A model generated the notes under the pieces. The model was given only the letters and a program-made list of their open reading frames with translations. It did not search any database and had not been told where the DNA came from. From assembly GCA_934438075.1 (NCBI GenBank), contig CAKSBF010000004.1:108918-172917 (forward strand): DNA of 64,000 bases, given 5' to 3'. Numbering within the stretch: position 1 is the stretch's first letter; each line of letters starts with the position of its first letter. A program made the translations under genes and the position numbers. The stretch comes from an uncultured Clostridia bacterium (GTDB lineage Bacteria > Bacillota > Clostridia > UBA1381 > UBA9506). Shown in pieces: positions 16,733 to 25,180 of this stretch.

Positions 16733-16984
16733 TTAAAACAGAAAAATGTCCATGTCCTTTTTGGAATTTTCCTCCTTTTTAGAGGAAACGGCGGCTTTGC
16801 TGTCTTCCAAGGATGCACCGTTTAATACCTGTTTTAGCAATTCACAAATAAAGCCATTTGTGCTCTTGCCTTCGATTTTGGCTCGTTGCTCAATCTGTGC
16901 TTTCATTCCTTTGGGAACAGTGAGATTGATGCGGTCATAGTTTTCGGCGATATATTTGTTTTTGTATTCGGTTAGTTTTGACAT
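16733..16984 (-). CDS. Small ribbon-helix-helix (Arc/CopG-like) protein, antisense within the GRM locus
   Basis: 83 residues on the minus strand, starting at ATG 16984 with GAAAGGAG eight nt upstream. YDRINLTVPKGMKAQIEQRAKIEGKSTNGFICELLKQVL (residues about 17-55) has the strand-helix-helix pattern of Arc/CopG DNA-binding proteins; the tail is Lys/Glu/Ser-rich. It has its own consensus promoter. All surrounding GRM genes run the other way. It may be a local regulator, perhaps autoregulatory, or an antitoxin-like protein without a toxin; no partner gene is nearby. Confidence 0.7.
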   Translation of the reverse strand: MSKLTEYKNKYIAENYDRINLTVPKGMKAQIEQRAKIEGKSTNGFICELLKQVLNGASLEDSKAAVSSKKEENSKKDMDIFLF

Positions 16985-17014
16985 GGATATGGCTCCTTTC
17001 AAGTTGTTATTGTA

Positions 17015-17043
17015 AGTATATCATAAAAATATATCTTGTGCAA
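17015..17043 (-). promoter_or_regulatory. Promoter of the antisense ribbon-helix-helix gene
   Basis: On the minus strand TTGCAC (17043-17038) and TATACT (17020-17015) are exactly 17 nt apart, followed by a short leader and a good ribosome site. CAAGTTGTT occurs on the plus strand at 17000-17008 and again at 17041-17049, and CTTG-TG-CAAG (17036-17045) overlaps the -35 box; these are candidate operators. Confidence 0.7.
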
Positions 17044-17083
17044 GTTGTTTGAGAAAAAATTGAGAGAATATGAGGTGTTTGGT

Positions 17084-18478
17084 ATGGAAATGAACGAGGC
17101 TCAAATCAGCGCGATTGTACGCAATGTAATTCAGAAAATGGATAATGCGCCAATTTCCGTTAAAAATCAGAAGGGTGTTTTTGAAACAATGTCAGAGGCG
17201 CTTGCAGCAGTGGATAAGGCGTATAAGCAATATCGTTCTTATTCAATAGAACAGAGAGAAAAGATGATTGCTGCAATTCGTAAATATACCTTGGAGGAAG
17301 CAGAAAATCTCGCTAAGCTTGGTGTGGAAGAAACCGGCATGGGTCGTGTGAGCGATAAGATTATTAAGCATCAGCTGGTTGCCAATAAGACACCCGGTAC
17401 AGAGGATTTACATCCGATAGTTAAGACCGGTGACTGTGGCATGACTTTGGTTGAGATGGCTCCGTTTGGTGTTATTGGCAGCATTACGCCGTCAACCAAT
17501 CCGAGTGAAACTGTAATTTGTAATTCTATCGGCATGATTGCAGCAGGAAACGGTGTTGTTTTTAACCCCCATCCGCACGCAAAGCTGACGGCAAATTATG
17601 CAGTTGATATGGTAAACCGTGCTATTTTAGAAGCAGGCGGTCCCGAAAATCTGGTGGTTTCTGTAGCAAATCCGACCATGGACACCTCCAATGAAATGAT
17701 GAAGTCACCTATTGTCCGTATGTTAGTAGCGACAGGCGGTCCCGGTGTGGTAAAAGCATTGCTTTCCTCCGGTAAAAAGGCAATCGGCGCCGGTGCAGGT
17801 AATCCGCCGGTTATTGTTGACGATACCGCCGATGTGGAAAAGGCGGGTGCAGATATTGTTGCGGGTGCAAGCTTTGACAACAACCTGCCGTGTATCGCTG
17901 AAAAAGAATGCTTTGCTTTTGAAAATATTGCAGATCGTCTGATTGATTCTATGCTTAAAAATGGCGCATATCAAATTAAAGGCAAGCAAATTGACGATTT
18001 GCTGAAGCTTTGTCTGATTGAAAAAGATGGTAAATATGTTATTAATAAAAAATGGGTTGGTAAGGATGCTAAAAAATTCCTGAAAGAGATAGGTATTGAT
18101 GCTGATCCGCGTCTGATTATTTGTGAAGTTCCAGAGGATCACCCCTTTGTTTCGACAGAAATGATGATGCCTATTTTGGCTATTGTACGTGTCAGCAATA
18201 TTGATGAAGCCATTGAAATGGCAGTGAAAGCAGAACACGGCAACCGTCATTCGGCACATATTCATTCAAAAAATGTTGACCATTTAACACGTTTTGCACG
18301 TGCTGTAGAAACAACCATTTTTGTAAAGAATGCACCGTCATATGCCGGTATTGGTGCTGGTGGAGAAGGTCATACTACCTTTACCATTGCAGGGCCTACA
18401 GGAGAAGGTTTGACATCAGCGCGTTCGTTTACCAGACAACGTCGATGCGTATTGGTTGACGGACTTCATATTATCTAA
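17084..18478 (+). CDS. pduP: CoA-acylating propionaldehyde dehydrogenase (PduP/EutE family)
   Basis: 464 residues from the ATG at 17084 (GAGGTG six nt upstream). Residues 1-20 (NEAQISAIVRNVIQKMD) are the encapsulation helix. Catalytic domain: MAPFGVIGSITPSTNPSET, the catalytic cysteine in NNLPCIAEKECF, and GGEGHTTFTIAGPTGEG near the end. It oxidises propionaldehyde to propionyl-CoA with NAD+ and CoA in the lumen. Product goes to PduL, and NADH to the alcohol dehydrogenases. The ribbon-helix-helix gene lies between it and the preceding dehydrogenase. Confidence 0.95.
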   Translation: MEMNEAQISAIVRNVIQKMDNAPISVKNQKGVFETMSEALAAVDKAYKQYRSYSIEQREKMIAAIRKYTLEEAENLAKLGVEETGMGRVSDKIIKHQLVANKTPGTEDLHPIVKTGDCGMTLVEMAPFGVIGSITPSTNPSETVICNSIGMIAAGNGVVFNPHPHAKLTANYAVDMVNRAILEAGGPENLVVSVANPTMDTSNEMMKSPIVRMLVATGGPGVVKALLSSGKKAIGAGAGNPPVIVDDTADVEKAGADIVAGASFDNNLPCIAEKECFAFENIADRLIDSMLKNGAYQIKGKQIDDLLKLCLIEKDGKYVINKKWVGKDAKKFLKEIGIDADPRLIICEVPEDHPFVSTEMMMPILAIVRVSNIDEAIEMAVKAEHGNRHSAHIHSKNVDHLTRFARAVETTIFVKNAPSYAGIGAGGEGHTTFTIAGPTGEGLTSARSFTRQRRCVLVDGLHII

Positions 18479-18503
18479 TCAAAAAAAGGACGAGGTATAA
18501 GGC

Positions 18504-19148
18504 ATGAAGGCTTTAGGTATGATTGAGGTATACAGCTTCACAACGGCGCTTTGTGTAGCGGACGTTGCGGCAAAGGCGGCAGATGTGCATGTGATTGCAT
18601 TTGACCGCAACCGTCCTATCAGTCCCGATGTTCCGGCACCGCTGGTGATGGTTGTTAAAATAGAAGGTCGCGTAGATGCGGTGAAAGCAGCTGTGGAGGC
18701 GGGCGTGAATTACGCAAAGTGCGAGGGCAAATATATCGTTTCGCATATCATCGCCAATCCCGGTCAAGATGTAGACAAAATGGCATATCTTTTGGATATA
18801 AACCGGGATAAGTATAATAAAAAATTGCCGAAATCTTTTCGAAATGCACTTCCGGAGGATTTGCCACAGCTTGGCTCTATCGCTATTTTGGAGATTCAGG
18901 GTTTAGTGGCCTCCATTGAGGGCTTGGACGCTATGCTGAAGGCGGCAGAGGTTCGTTTGTTGCATACAGAAAAGCGTTTGGGCGGCCGTTTGGTTACGTT
19001 AATTGTTGTCGGCAATGTTTCTGCCGTAACAGCGGCATTGGAAGCAGGAAAGAAAGCGGCTTCTGCGTTAGGCAAGGTTTATGGTGATGCGGTAATTGCA
19101 AGTCCTCATGCGGAACTTACAAAGTTTTTTGATACAAAGTTAGATTAA
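18504..19148 (+). CDS. BMC-T tandem-domain shell protein
   Basis: 214 residues with two BMC domains joined by a linker. The first (MKALGMIEVYSFTTALCVADVAAKAADVHV) has a longer 40s loop (DRNRPISPDVPAP). The second (AILEIQGLVASIEGLDAMLKAAEVRLLHTEKRLGGRLVTLIVVG) is PduA-like. It forms trimers in the shell facets. The Cys38-type iron-sulfur motif of the other BMC-T gene is absent, so the pore differs; the pore chemistry cannot be deduced further. Confidence 0.9.
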   Translation: MKALGMIEVYSFTTALCVADVAAKAADVHVIAFDRNRPISPDVPAPLVMVVKIEGRVDAVKAAVEAGVNYAKCEGKYIVSHIIANPGQDVDKMAYLLDINRDKYNKKLPKSFRNALPEDLPQLGSIAILEIQGLVASIEGLDAMLKAAEVRLLHTEKRLGGRLVTLIVVGNVSAVTAALEAGKKAASALGKVYGDAVIASPHAELTKFFDTKLD

Positions 19149-19174
19149 TTTTTGCCTGAGAGGGTGTTTATAAT

Positions 19175-19819
19175 ATGTATGATACAGATTCTGTTGCAAA
19201 GGTAGTACAAAAGGCAATTGACGATTATATAAAGCTGGAAAGTGACCAGATTAAAATTGGTGTATCCCAACGCCATGTACATCTTTCGCGGAAAGATTTG
19301 GATACTTTATTTGGTGAGGGCTATGAGCTGACAAAAAAGAAGATGCTGATGGGACGTGAATTTGCATCCAATGAGGTCGTAACTTTGGTTGGACCATCAT
19401 TAAAATCAATTGAAAATGTTCGTGTTTTGGGACCGGTCAGAAAGAACACACAGGTGGAAATTTCCAGAACAGATACCTTTGTTTTGAAGGTAAGTCCTCC
19501 GGTGCGTCCGTCGGGACAGATTGAAGGATCGGAACGCATTGTTTTGGTTGGACCGAAAGGCAGTGTGTATTTAAAGGAAGGCGTTATTATTGCAAATCGT
19601 CATATTCATTTAACTCCGGAATATGCTCAGCGCCATGGCATTGCTGATAATGATTATGTTGATGTAATGGTAGAGGGAGTTAAACCGACTAAATTTTATG
19701 ATGTTCAGGTTAGAATTCGTGATGATTTTAATGTAGAAATGCACATTGATACAGATGATGCAAATTCAGCAGGACTGAAAAACGGGGCTTTGGTAACAAT
19801 TTTACCAAAGGAGCAGTAA
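19175..19819 (+). CDS. pduL: Phosphate propanoyltransferase PduL with N-terminal encapsulation peptide
   Basis: 214 residues. Residues 1-22 (TDSVAKVVQKAIDDYIKLES) form the encapsulation helix. Two PduL half-domains carry the zinc-binding histidines in SQRHVHLS and NRHIHLTPEYA, with VDVMVEG and HIDTDDANSAGL typical of the family. It converts propionyl-CoA and phosphate to propionyl-phosphate and frees CoA inside the shell; a kinase outside would then make ATP. No propionate kinase gene lies in this window. Confidence 0.95.
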   Translation: MYDTDSVAKVVQKAIDDYIKLESDQIKIGVSQRHVHLSRKDLDTLFGEGYELTKKKMLMGREFASNEVVTLVGPSLKSIENVRVLGPVRKNTQVEISRTDTFVLKVSPPVRPSGQIEGSERIVLVGPKGSVYLKEGVIIANRHIHLTPEYAQRHGIADNDYVDVMVEGVKPTKFYDVQVRIRDDFNVEMHIDTDDANSAGLKNGALVTILPKEQ

Positions 19820-19831
19820 TGAGGTGATGAG

Positions 19832-20599
19832 TTGTTCGCACTGGAACGGCAAAAACGGATTTTAGAACTGTTAAATGATAACGGGGCTGTTTGGGTAAGC
19901 CGATTAAGCGGCGAATTGGGTGTTACTGAGGAAACGGTGCGCCGTGATTTGGAAAAACTAGAGAAGCAGGAAATGTTGATGAGAACCCATGGCGGGGCAG
20001 TTCCGATTGATGACAGTACATATGAAATGTCGCTGGAGAAAAGAAAATCTACCAATGTAGATATTAAAATGAGTTTGGCGAAAGAAGCTGTGAAATATAT
20101 TTCGCCGGGGGATACGGTTTTTCTGGACGCGTCAACCACGACATTTTATATGTCAAAAGAATTAAAAAAAATGAAAAATGTCACGATTATTACCAATTCC
20201 ATCCGGATTGTAAATGAGCTTTCTGGTCAAAGCGGCGTTCAGGTAATTTCAGTTGGCGGCAAGGTAAGCCGTAACCAGTCCTTTGTCGGAAGTCTTGCGG
20301 AAAGCAACATAGCTGATAATTATTTTGCAAGTAAGATTTTTTTCAGCAGCAAGGGGATCACAAAAGATGCTGGTGTTTTGGAAAGCAATGAAGAAGAATG
20401 CGGCATTAAACAGCATATGCTGAAAAATTGTAAGCAGAAATATTATTTATGTGATAAAACCAAGATCGGACGTATCGGCTTTGTAAAACTTGCGCCATTG
20501 GAAATGATTAACCATATTATTACCGAAGCAGTTTTGGATGAAAAATGGCAAAATAAGCTGAATGAATTGAATATTGATATTATTAAAGTGGACGCATAA
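19832..20599 (+). CDS. DeoR-family transcriptional regulator
   Basis: 255 residues, TTG start with GAGGTGATG upstream. N-terminal winged helix (RQKRILELLNDNGAVWVSRLSGELGVTEETVRRDLEKLE, then THGGAV) and a C-terminal sugar-phosphate-binding DeoR domain (FLDASTTTFYMSKEL, ISVGGKVSRNQSFVGSLAE). DeoR proteins usually repress sugar catabolic operons until a phosphorylated intermediate binds. As last gene of the locus it is the likely regulator of the GRM genes, with a fuculose/rhamnulose phosphate as candidate effector (inference). Confidence 0.9.
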   Translation: MFALERQKRILELLNDNGAVWVSRLSGELGVTEETVRRDLEKLEKQEMLMRTHGGAVPIDDSTYEMSLEKRKSTNVDIKMSLAKEAVKYISPGDTVFLDASTTTFYMSKELKKMKNVTIITNSIRIVNELSGQSGVQVISVGGKVSRNQSFVGSLAESNIADNYFASKIFFSSKGITKDAGVLESNEEECGIKQHMLKNCKQKYYLCDKTKIGRIGFVKLAPLEMINHIITEAVLDEKWQNKLNELNIDIIKVDA

Positions 20600-20630
20600 T
20601 CTGCTTTGCGAAATGAATAAAAGAAGAAAG

Positions 20631-20680
20631 AAGCGGTACCGGCAAGTGAAGATTATCATTTGTCAATACCGCTTTTTATA
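20631..20680. terminator. Terminator at the end of the GRM locus
   Basis: AAGCGGTA (20631-20638) pairs with TACCGCTT (20667-20674), and GCAAGTG with CATTTGT extends the stem. TTTTTATA follows on the plus strand. It separates the locus from the convergent potABCD operon. Confidence 0.75.
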
Positions 20681-20707
20681 TTTTCGTTACATTGTGAATG
20701 GGTCAGT

Positions 20708-21904
20708 TTAATAATACTTTTCGTTTATTTTTTTCTGTACAAATCTGTAAAGCAGATATAGCAAAACAATAAATATAATGCTGCCGGAAAAAATATATAT
20801 CCATGGTTCTATAGCATTTTCAATTTTCAGTTCCTCCCAGAGAGAGTTTAGCGTATTGGTTGTTGCGGCATCTAAATTCTCATAGTAAGAAGAAACAATT
20901 CCTTCTGTTTGGTACAGTATTTCCATCGCATCTTCGTGCATTTCTGTCATGTCTTCGCGATAGGTTTCGTTATCTCTTACAAGTGTATTTGGTGAGGCGT
21001 AGCAGATGTATTCTGCGTTCGCCACAGCGATTTCTTCGGACAGGCAAAAGTTAATATATTCCTCGGCAATCTCTTTGTTTTTAGCGCAGTTTGGGATACA
21101 CATGGCATCAACAAAAATGTTGGTTCCGCTTTTGGGATAAAAGAATGCCAAGTCCTCATTATCACCATACATAGAAAGAAAGTCGCCGGCATAATACGGC
21201 GCGAGAGCTGCCGATCCGTTTTTCATTTTATTAAAGATTTCATCCATAACATAGCTTTGTACAAGCGGCTTTTGCTTTTTTAGAACTTCCATAGATTTAC
21301 GCCAGAGATCGGTGTTTTTTGTGTTAACATCAATTCCCAGCGCGTACATAGCTGTTCCAAATGCATCGCGGGGATTATTAAACTGGAGAATTTGGCCGCT
21401 GTAGGCATCGTCCCAGAGACAGTCCCAATCGTTCGGCGTCTCATCAATTAATGAGGTGTTATAAATGATGCCAACATAACCACAGGTATAAGGAACGGTA
21501 TATTCGGCAGTTTTATCATAAAAAGCATATTTATATTGTTCATCAATATATTGATAATTTGGAATATTATCAAAGTTGAGAGGCAAAAGCATATCTTCGT
21601 GAATCATTTTTTCAATCATATAATCGGATGGAATAATCAGGTCATAGCTGACGCCTCCGCTGCGCAGCTTATTATACATATCTTCATTGCTGGCATAGGT
21701 GGTGTAATTCAGTTTTAATTTTCTGCCGTGTTTTTCTTCATAATATTTTACAAATTCTTTGTTAACATCCAGAGAACCTTCTGAACCGTCGGAAATATAT
21801 TCTCCCCAATTGTATACGTTTAGGACATCAACATCAGTATTGCTGCCGCAGGAGGCGAGAAAAAAGCAACAGAATATGGCGACAATAGCTATGATTTTTT
21901 TCAT
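20708..21904 (-). CDS. potD: PotD-like polyamine-binding lipoprotein with C-terminal membrane anchor
   Basis: 398 residues. Lipoprotein signal with the lipobox LASC at about residues 16-19; the mature part is a PotD/PotF-type solute-binding fold (VYNWGEYISDGS, LIIPSDYMIEKM, and the closing-helix region near YINFCLSEEIA). It should bind spermidine or putrescine outside the cell for PotABC. Unlike ordinary PotD it has a second hydrophobic segment (residues about 366-387) followed by a basic tail, giving a second membrane anchor. Start ATG overlaps the potC stop as ATGA. Confidence 0.88.
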   Translation of the reverse strand: MKKIIAIVAIFCCFFLASCGSNTDVDVLNVYNWGEYISDGSEGSLDVNKEFVKYYEEKHGRKLKLNYTTYASNEDMYNKLRSGGVSYDLIIPSDYMIEKMIHEDMLLPLNFDNIPNYQYIDEQYKYAFYDKTAEYTVPYTCGYVGIIYNTSLIDETPNDWDCLWDDAYSGQILQFNNPRDAFGTAMYALGIDVNTKNTDLWRKSMEVLKKQKPLVQSYVMDEIFNKMKNGSAALAPYYAGDFLSMYGDNEDLAFFYPKSGTNIFVDAMCIPNCAKNKEIAEEYINFCLSEEIAVANAEYICYASPNTLVRDNETYREDMTEMHEDAMEILYQTEGIVSSYYENLDAATTNTLNSLWEELKIENAIEPWIYIFSGSIIFIVLLYLLYRFVQKKINEKYY

Positions 21905-22725
21905 CTTGCTTTCCTCCTGTCTCTTTTTAATGTTTTTTTCGGTTTGCCTTTTTGATCAATAATGTTTGATAAAATTAACAACACCAATACAGCGCCGATC
22001 ATCAATGCGGAAAGAGCATAGATGTCCGGGGTTACTTCTTTTTTTGTCATAGAATAAATCAACAGCGGTAGCGTTTGAAAATCAGAACCGGTTGTAAAGT
22101 AGCTGATCACAAAGTCGTCAAGGGATAGGGTAAATGCCATGATAAAACCTGAGATAATTCCCGGCATAATGCTTGGCAGCTCCGCTTTAAAAAATGATTT
22201 TATCGGTGTGCAGCCCAAATCCATGGCAGCTTCCGTCAGAGACTTGTTCAACTGTAAAACCCTTGGACGTACGGATAATATGACATAGGGCAAGGAAAAT
22301 GTGATGTGTGCGATTAGGATTGTCCAGAAACCGAGATTTTCTTCTAAGTGCAGAAGTGTCCCGACAAAGACAAATAACAGCATCATAGAAATGCCCGTAA
22401 CAATATCCGGATTCATCATTGGTACATTAGTGACGGAAAGGATTGCACCTCTGGCAGCTTTGCGCTTAAATTTTCCAATGCCGACCGCAGCGGCCGTTCC
22501 GATGATGGAAGAGATGATTGCGGTAGAAAAAGCTAATATCAAGGTATTTTTCAGCGCAACAAAGGCAGCGGGGCTGTGGAAAAGTTCCTTGTACCAATAC
22601 AGCGACAGACCGGTAAGACCACCGGTGTTTCCCGAACTGTTAAAGGAAAAAAGCACTAAAACGAAAATGGGAATATAGAGGAGTGTAAAAATAAAGGCGA
22701 GATATAATTTCGATAAACGTTTCAT
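21901..22725 (-). CDS. potC: PotC polyamine ABC transporter permease
   Basis: 274 residues, six predicted membrane segments, and the EAA loop (EAAMDLGCTPIKSFFKAELPSIMPGI) that contacts the ATPase. The N-terminal FNSSGNTGGLTGLSLYWYKELF region is typical of PotC. Couples with PotB to form the inner-membrane channel. Overlaps potB by one base (TAATG) and potD by four, so translation is coupled. Confidence 0.93.
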   Translation of the reverse strand: MKRLSKLYLAFIFTLLYIPIFVLVLFSFNSSGNTGGLTGLSLYWYKELFHSPAAFVALKNTLILAFSTAIISSIIGTAAAVGIGKFKRKAARGAILSVTNVPMMNPDIVTGISMMLLFVFVGTLLHLEENLGFWTILIAHITFSLPYVILSVRPRVLQLNKSLTEAAMDLGCTPIKSFFKAELPSIMPGIISGFIMAFTLSLDDFVISYFTTGSDFQTLPLLIYSMTKKEVTPDIYALSALMIGAVLVLLILSNIIDQKGKPKKTLKRDRRKAR

Positions 22726-23546
22726 TAGCCTTCGCCTCCTTCACTGCCGGAAAAACGATTCATAATCCAAAGGGAAGCCAGTACCAAAATCATCATGACC
22801 AGGGAAATCGCAGCTCCGGTATTATACGTATTAATGTTTTGGAATTGTCTTTCGATCGTGTCACCTAAAAGGTCAAAAGTACCGCCGCCCAGCTTTTGTG
22901 AAATATAAAAGGTGCTGATGCTGGGAACAAAAACCATCGTGATTCCGGAGACAATACCGGAGGTGGAGAGAGGTAATATCACGCGAGAGAGAACCTCACC
23001 GTGACTGCAACCGAGATCTGCAGCGGCTTCCAGCAGGCTCTTGTCGAGTTTGGATATAACTGTATAAAGCGGCAGTACCATGTATGGGAAAAAATCATAT
23101 GCCATACCGAAAATAACTGCCCCTTTTGTTCCGATTAAATGTACTTTTCCTAAATGCAGACCGTTCAATATTGTATTCAGTATACCCCCGTCGTCCATAA
23201 TTGCCATCATGGAATAGGTTCTTATCAAAAGATTTGTCCACATGGGCAGCATTAAAAGCATCATCAATATTTTCTGACCGCGTTCGCCGGAACGCGCCAT
23301 TATATAAGCGAGGGGATAACCGAAAATAAAGCAAAAAAATGTTGCAATGACGGACAAGCTTACCGAAAGCATGAAGGTATGCGCATGTTCGGATAAAGCA
23401 AATATGTTGTCAAGGGTGAAACTGCCGTCTGTTGTAGTAAAAGCGAAGTACACTACAAAAATTAACGGCATAATGATGAAGAGAATCATCCAGAATATGT
23501 GCGGGTATGCGGCTACTTTGCCGGAAATCGTATGTGTCTTTTTCAA
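22725..23546 (-). CDS. potB: PotB polyamine ABC transporter permease
   Basis: 273 residues from the TTG at 23546, which has AAAGGAG eight nt upstream; upstream in-frame starts exist but lack a ribosome site. About six membrane segments, with the EAA loop LEAAADLGCSHGEVLSRVILPLSTSGIVSG. Pairs with PotC. Second gene in the potABCD operon. Confidence 0.9.
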   Translation of the reverse strand: MKKTHTISGKVAAYPHIFWMILFIIMPLIFVVYFAFTTTDGSFTLDNIFALSEHAHTFMLSVSLSVIATFFCFIFGYPLAYIMARSGERGQKILMMLLMLPMWTNLLIRTYSMMAIMDDGGILNTILNGLHLGKVHLIGTKGAVIFGMAYDFFPYMVLPLYTVISKLDKSLLEAAADLGCSHGEVLSRVILPLSTSGIVSGITMVFVPSISTFYISQKLGGGTFDLLGDTIERQFQNINTYNTGAAISLVMMILVLASLWIMNRFSGSEGGEG

Positions 23547-23562
23547 TGGTTTCACTCCTTTG

Positions 23563-24669
23563 TCAGTCATCAGCGTTTGACAGCTCATCCAATTCATCGC
23601 TGAAACTCGAATAGTCGCCGAACTGTCCGGAATATTTTGATTTTTTCATAATGTGGATGGCATCTGGCTCGATAAACAGACCAATTTTTTTATCAACTTC
23701 AACGAAATCGGTAGACTGAATCATCCATTTAAATCCGCCGATATCTACAATGATTTCATAATGTACACCTTTAAAGGTAACAGAAGTGACAATACCTGTC
23801 AGCATGCCTTGTTCTGCGCTAACTACATCGATATCCTCAGGACGCACAACGACATCAACAGCTTCTTCTTTGCCAAACCCCTTATCCACACATTCAAAAC
23901 GATGACCGGAAAAGCTTACTTGAAAATCATCGTTCATAATGCCGTCAACAATATTGCTTTCGCCGATAAAATCAGCAACAAAAGCATTTTCCGGCTCGTT
24001 GTAGATGTCAGTGGGAGAGCCTATTTGCTGAATTTTTCCTTCAGACATTACTACAACAACGTCAGACATAGAAAGAGCTTCTTCCTGATCGTGAGTGACA
24101 TAAATAAAGGTAATACCTGTTTGCTTTTGTATTTTCTTTAATTCATTTTGCATATCTTTTCGCAGTTTTAAGTCCAACGCACCCAATGGCTCATCGAGCA
24201 GTAAAACTTTTGGCTTATTAATGAGAGCACGGGCGATTGCGACGCGCTGTTGTTGACCGCCGGAGAGTAGATTTACATCTTTGCGCTCAAAGCCTTTTAA
24301 AGCTACCAGTTCGAGCATTTCTTTTACTTTAACAGAAATCTCTTTATTCGGTATCTTTTGCAGTCTCAGCGCAAAAGCAATGTTTTCGTACACGTTAAGG
24401 TGAGGAAACAGAGCATATTTTTGAAAGACGGTATTAATATGTCTTTTATAGGGAGGGATGTGATTAATTTTTTCTCCTTCAAAGAAAACATCGCCGCTGT
24501 CCGGCTCTTCAAAACCTCCGATAATGCGTAGCGTTGTGGTTTTTCCGCAGCCGGACGGGCCAAGCAGCGTGATAAATTGCTTGTCATAAATGTCAAGATT
24601 TAAATTGTCTAAGACGGTTTCTCCATCAAAGGCTTTGTAAATGTTTTTCAGTTCAATAATTTTTTTCAT
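23563..24669 (-). CDS. potA: PotA polyamine ABC transporter ATPase
   Basis: 368 residues. Walker A GPSGCGKTT, Q-loop, signature LLSGGQQQR, Walker B VLLLDEPLGALD and switch His in VTHDQEEAL; the C-terminal TOBE-like domain (residues about 240-350) carries regulatory contacts in PotA. It powers uptake. First gene of the operon, preceded by a leader with a terminator/antiterminator. Confidence 0.94.
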   Translation of the reverse strand: MKKIIELKNIYKAFDGETVLDNLNLDIYDKQFITLLGPSGCGKTTTLRIIGGFEEPDSGDVFFEGEKINHIPPYKRHINTVFQKYALFPHLNVYENIAFALRLQKIPNKEISVKVKEMLELVALKGFERKDVNLLSGGQQQRVAIARALINKPKVLLLDEPLGALDLKLRKDMQNELKKIQKQTGITFIYVTHDQEEALSMSDVVVVMSEGKIQQIGSPTDIYNEPENAFVADFIGESNIVDGIMNDDFQVSFSGHRFECVDKGFGKEEAVDVVVRPEDIDVVSAEQGMLTGIVTSVTFKGVHYEIIVDIGGFKWMIQSTDFVEVDKKIGLFIEPDAIHIMKKSKYSGQFGDYSSFSDELDELSNADD

Positions 24670-24687
24670 AATACAACCCCCTTAATC

Positions 24688-24719
24688 AAAAAAGACAAGT
24701 GATGAATACATCACTTGTC
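24688..24719 (-). terminator. Attenuator terminator in front of potA
   Basis: On the minus strand an 11-bp perfect stem (GACAAGTGATG with CATCACTTGTC) and a TATT loop are followed by TTTTTTG. It ends about 19 nt before the potA start, overlapping the approach to its ribosome site, so default transcription would stop before the operon. Confidence 0.85.
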
Positions 24720-25025
24720 CCTGATTTCGGTTTTTACACAAAAAAATAACCACAGGATAGGTTTTGAGAGTCTTACGCACTCTTATTGACCGTTTCACAA
24801 GTCGATGTATTCTCATTGTTTGGTCGAAGCGCAGTGCTTCAATCGCAAAACATTGGAATATATCTGCGAGGTTATAAAGTAACCAACTTATAAAATTTGA
24901 GCTTTTAACTCAATCAATAAGGCAGCTTTCGGCTGCCAACCGATAAAATCGGCATTCGGCGTTTGACCCGGCTGTCCGTGTGGCCTCAGCTAATTTCTTA
25001 GCGGTCATGATTTATTTCCAAATCA
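24720..25025 (-). ncRNA. Long structured 5' leader of potABCD, candidate riboswitch
   Basis: About 335 nt separate the promoter from the terminator. On the minus strand many hairpins are visible: GCTAA-GAAA-TTAGC, CCGAT/ATCGG, GGCAGC/GCTGCC, TTGAG/CTCAA, GGTTA/TAACC, GAAGC/GCTTC and AGAGT/ACTCT. The segment GAATACATC-G-ACTTGT (minus strand, 24812-24797) is complementary to the 5' arm and loop of the terminator over 15 bp with one bulged G, so it can act as antiterminator. The upstream structures would be the sensor. No known class (T-box, lysine, SAM, Mg, c-di-AMP, guanidine) fits by eye. Confidence 0.65.
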
Positions 25026-25031
25026 ATGTTC

Positions 25032-25059
25032 ATTATACCACACATTTTATGTTTGTCAA
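25032..25059 (-). promoter_or_regulatory. Promoter of the potABCD leader
   Basis: On the minus strand TTGACA (25059-25054) and TATAAT (25037-25032) are 16 nt apart, both boxes perfect. Start of transcription would fall near 25025. Confidence 0.8.
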
Positions 25060-25118
25060 GATAATTATGACATTTTTCTTACAAAATTGTGTTATTTCAT
25101 CTATCATTTTCTGTTGAG

Positions 25119-25147
25119 TTGATTTTTAGCTGCAATTGTGTTAAAAT
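25119..25147 (+). promoter_or_regulatory. Promoter for mutY
   Basis: TTGATT (25119-25124) and TAAAAT (25142-25147) with a 17-nt gap, 33 nt before the chosen start. Confidence 0.6.
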
Positions 25148-25180
25148 AATTACTAAATGCACAAAAGGAGATTATGGAAT

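Noticed and set aside
24690..25030. Known riboswitch or T-box upstream of potA
   Set aside because: No T-box TGGNACC sequence and no convincing match to the Mg, c-di-AMP, lysine, SAM or guanidine consensus as I remember them; left as unassigned.
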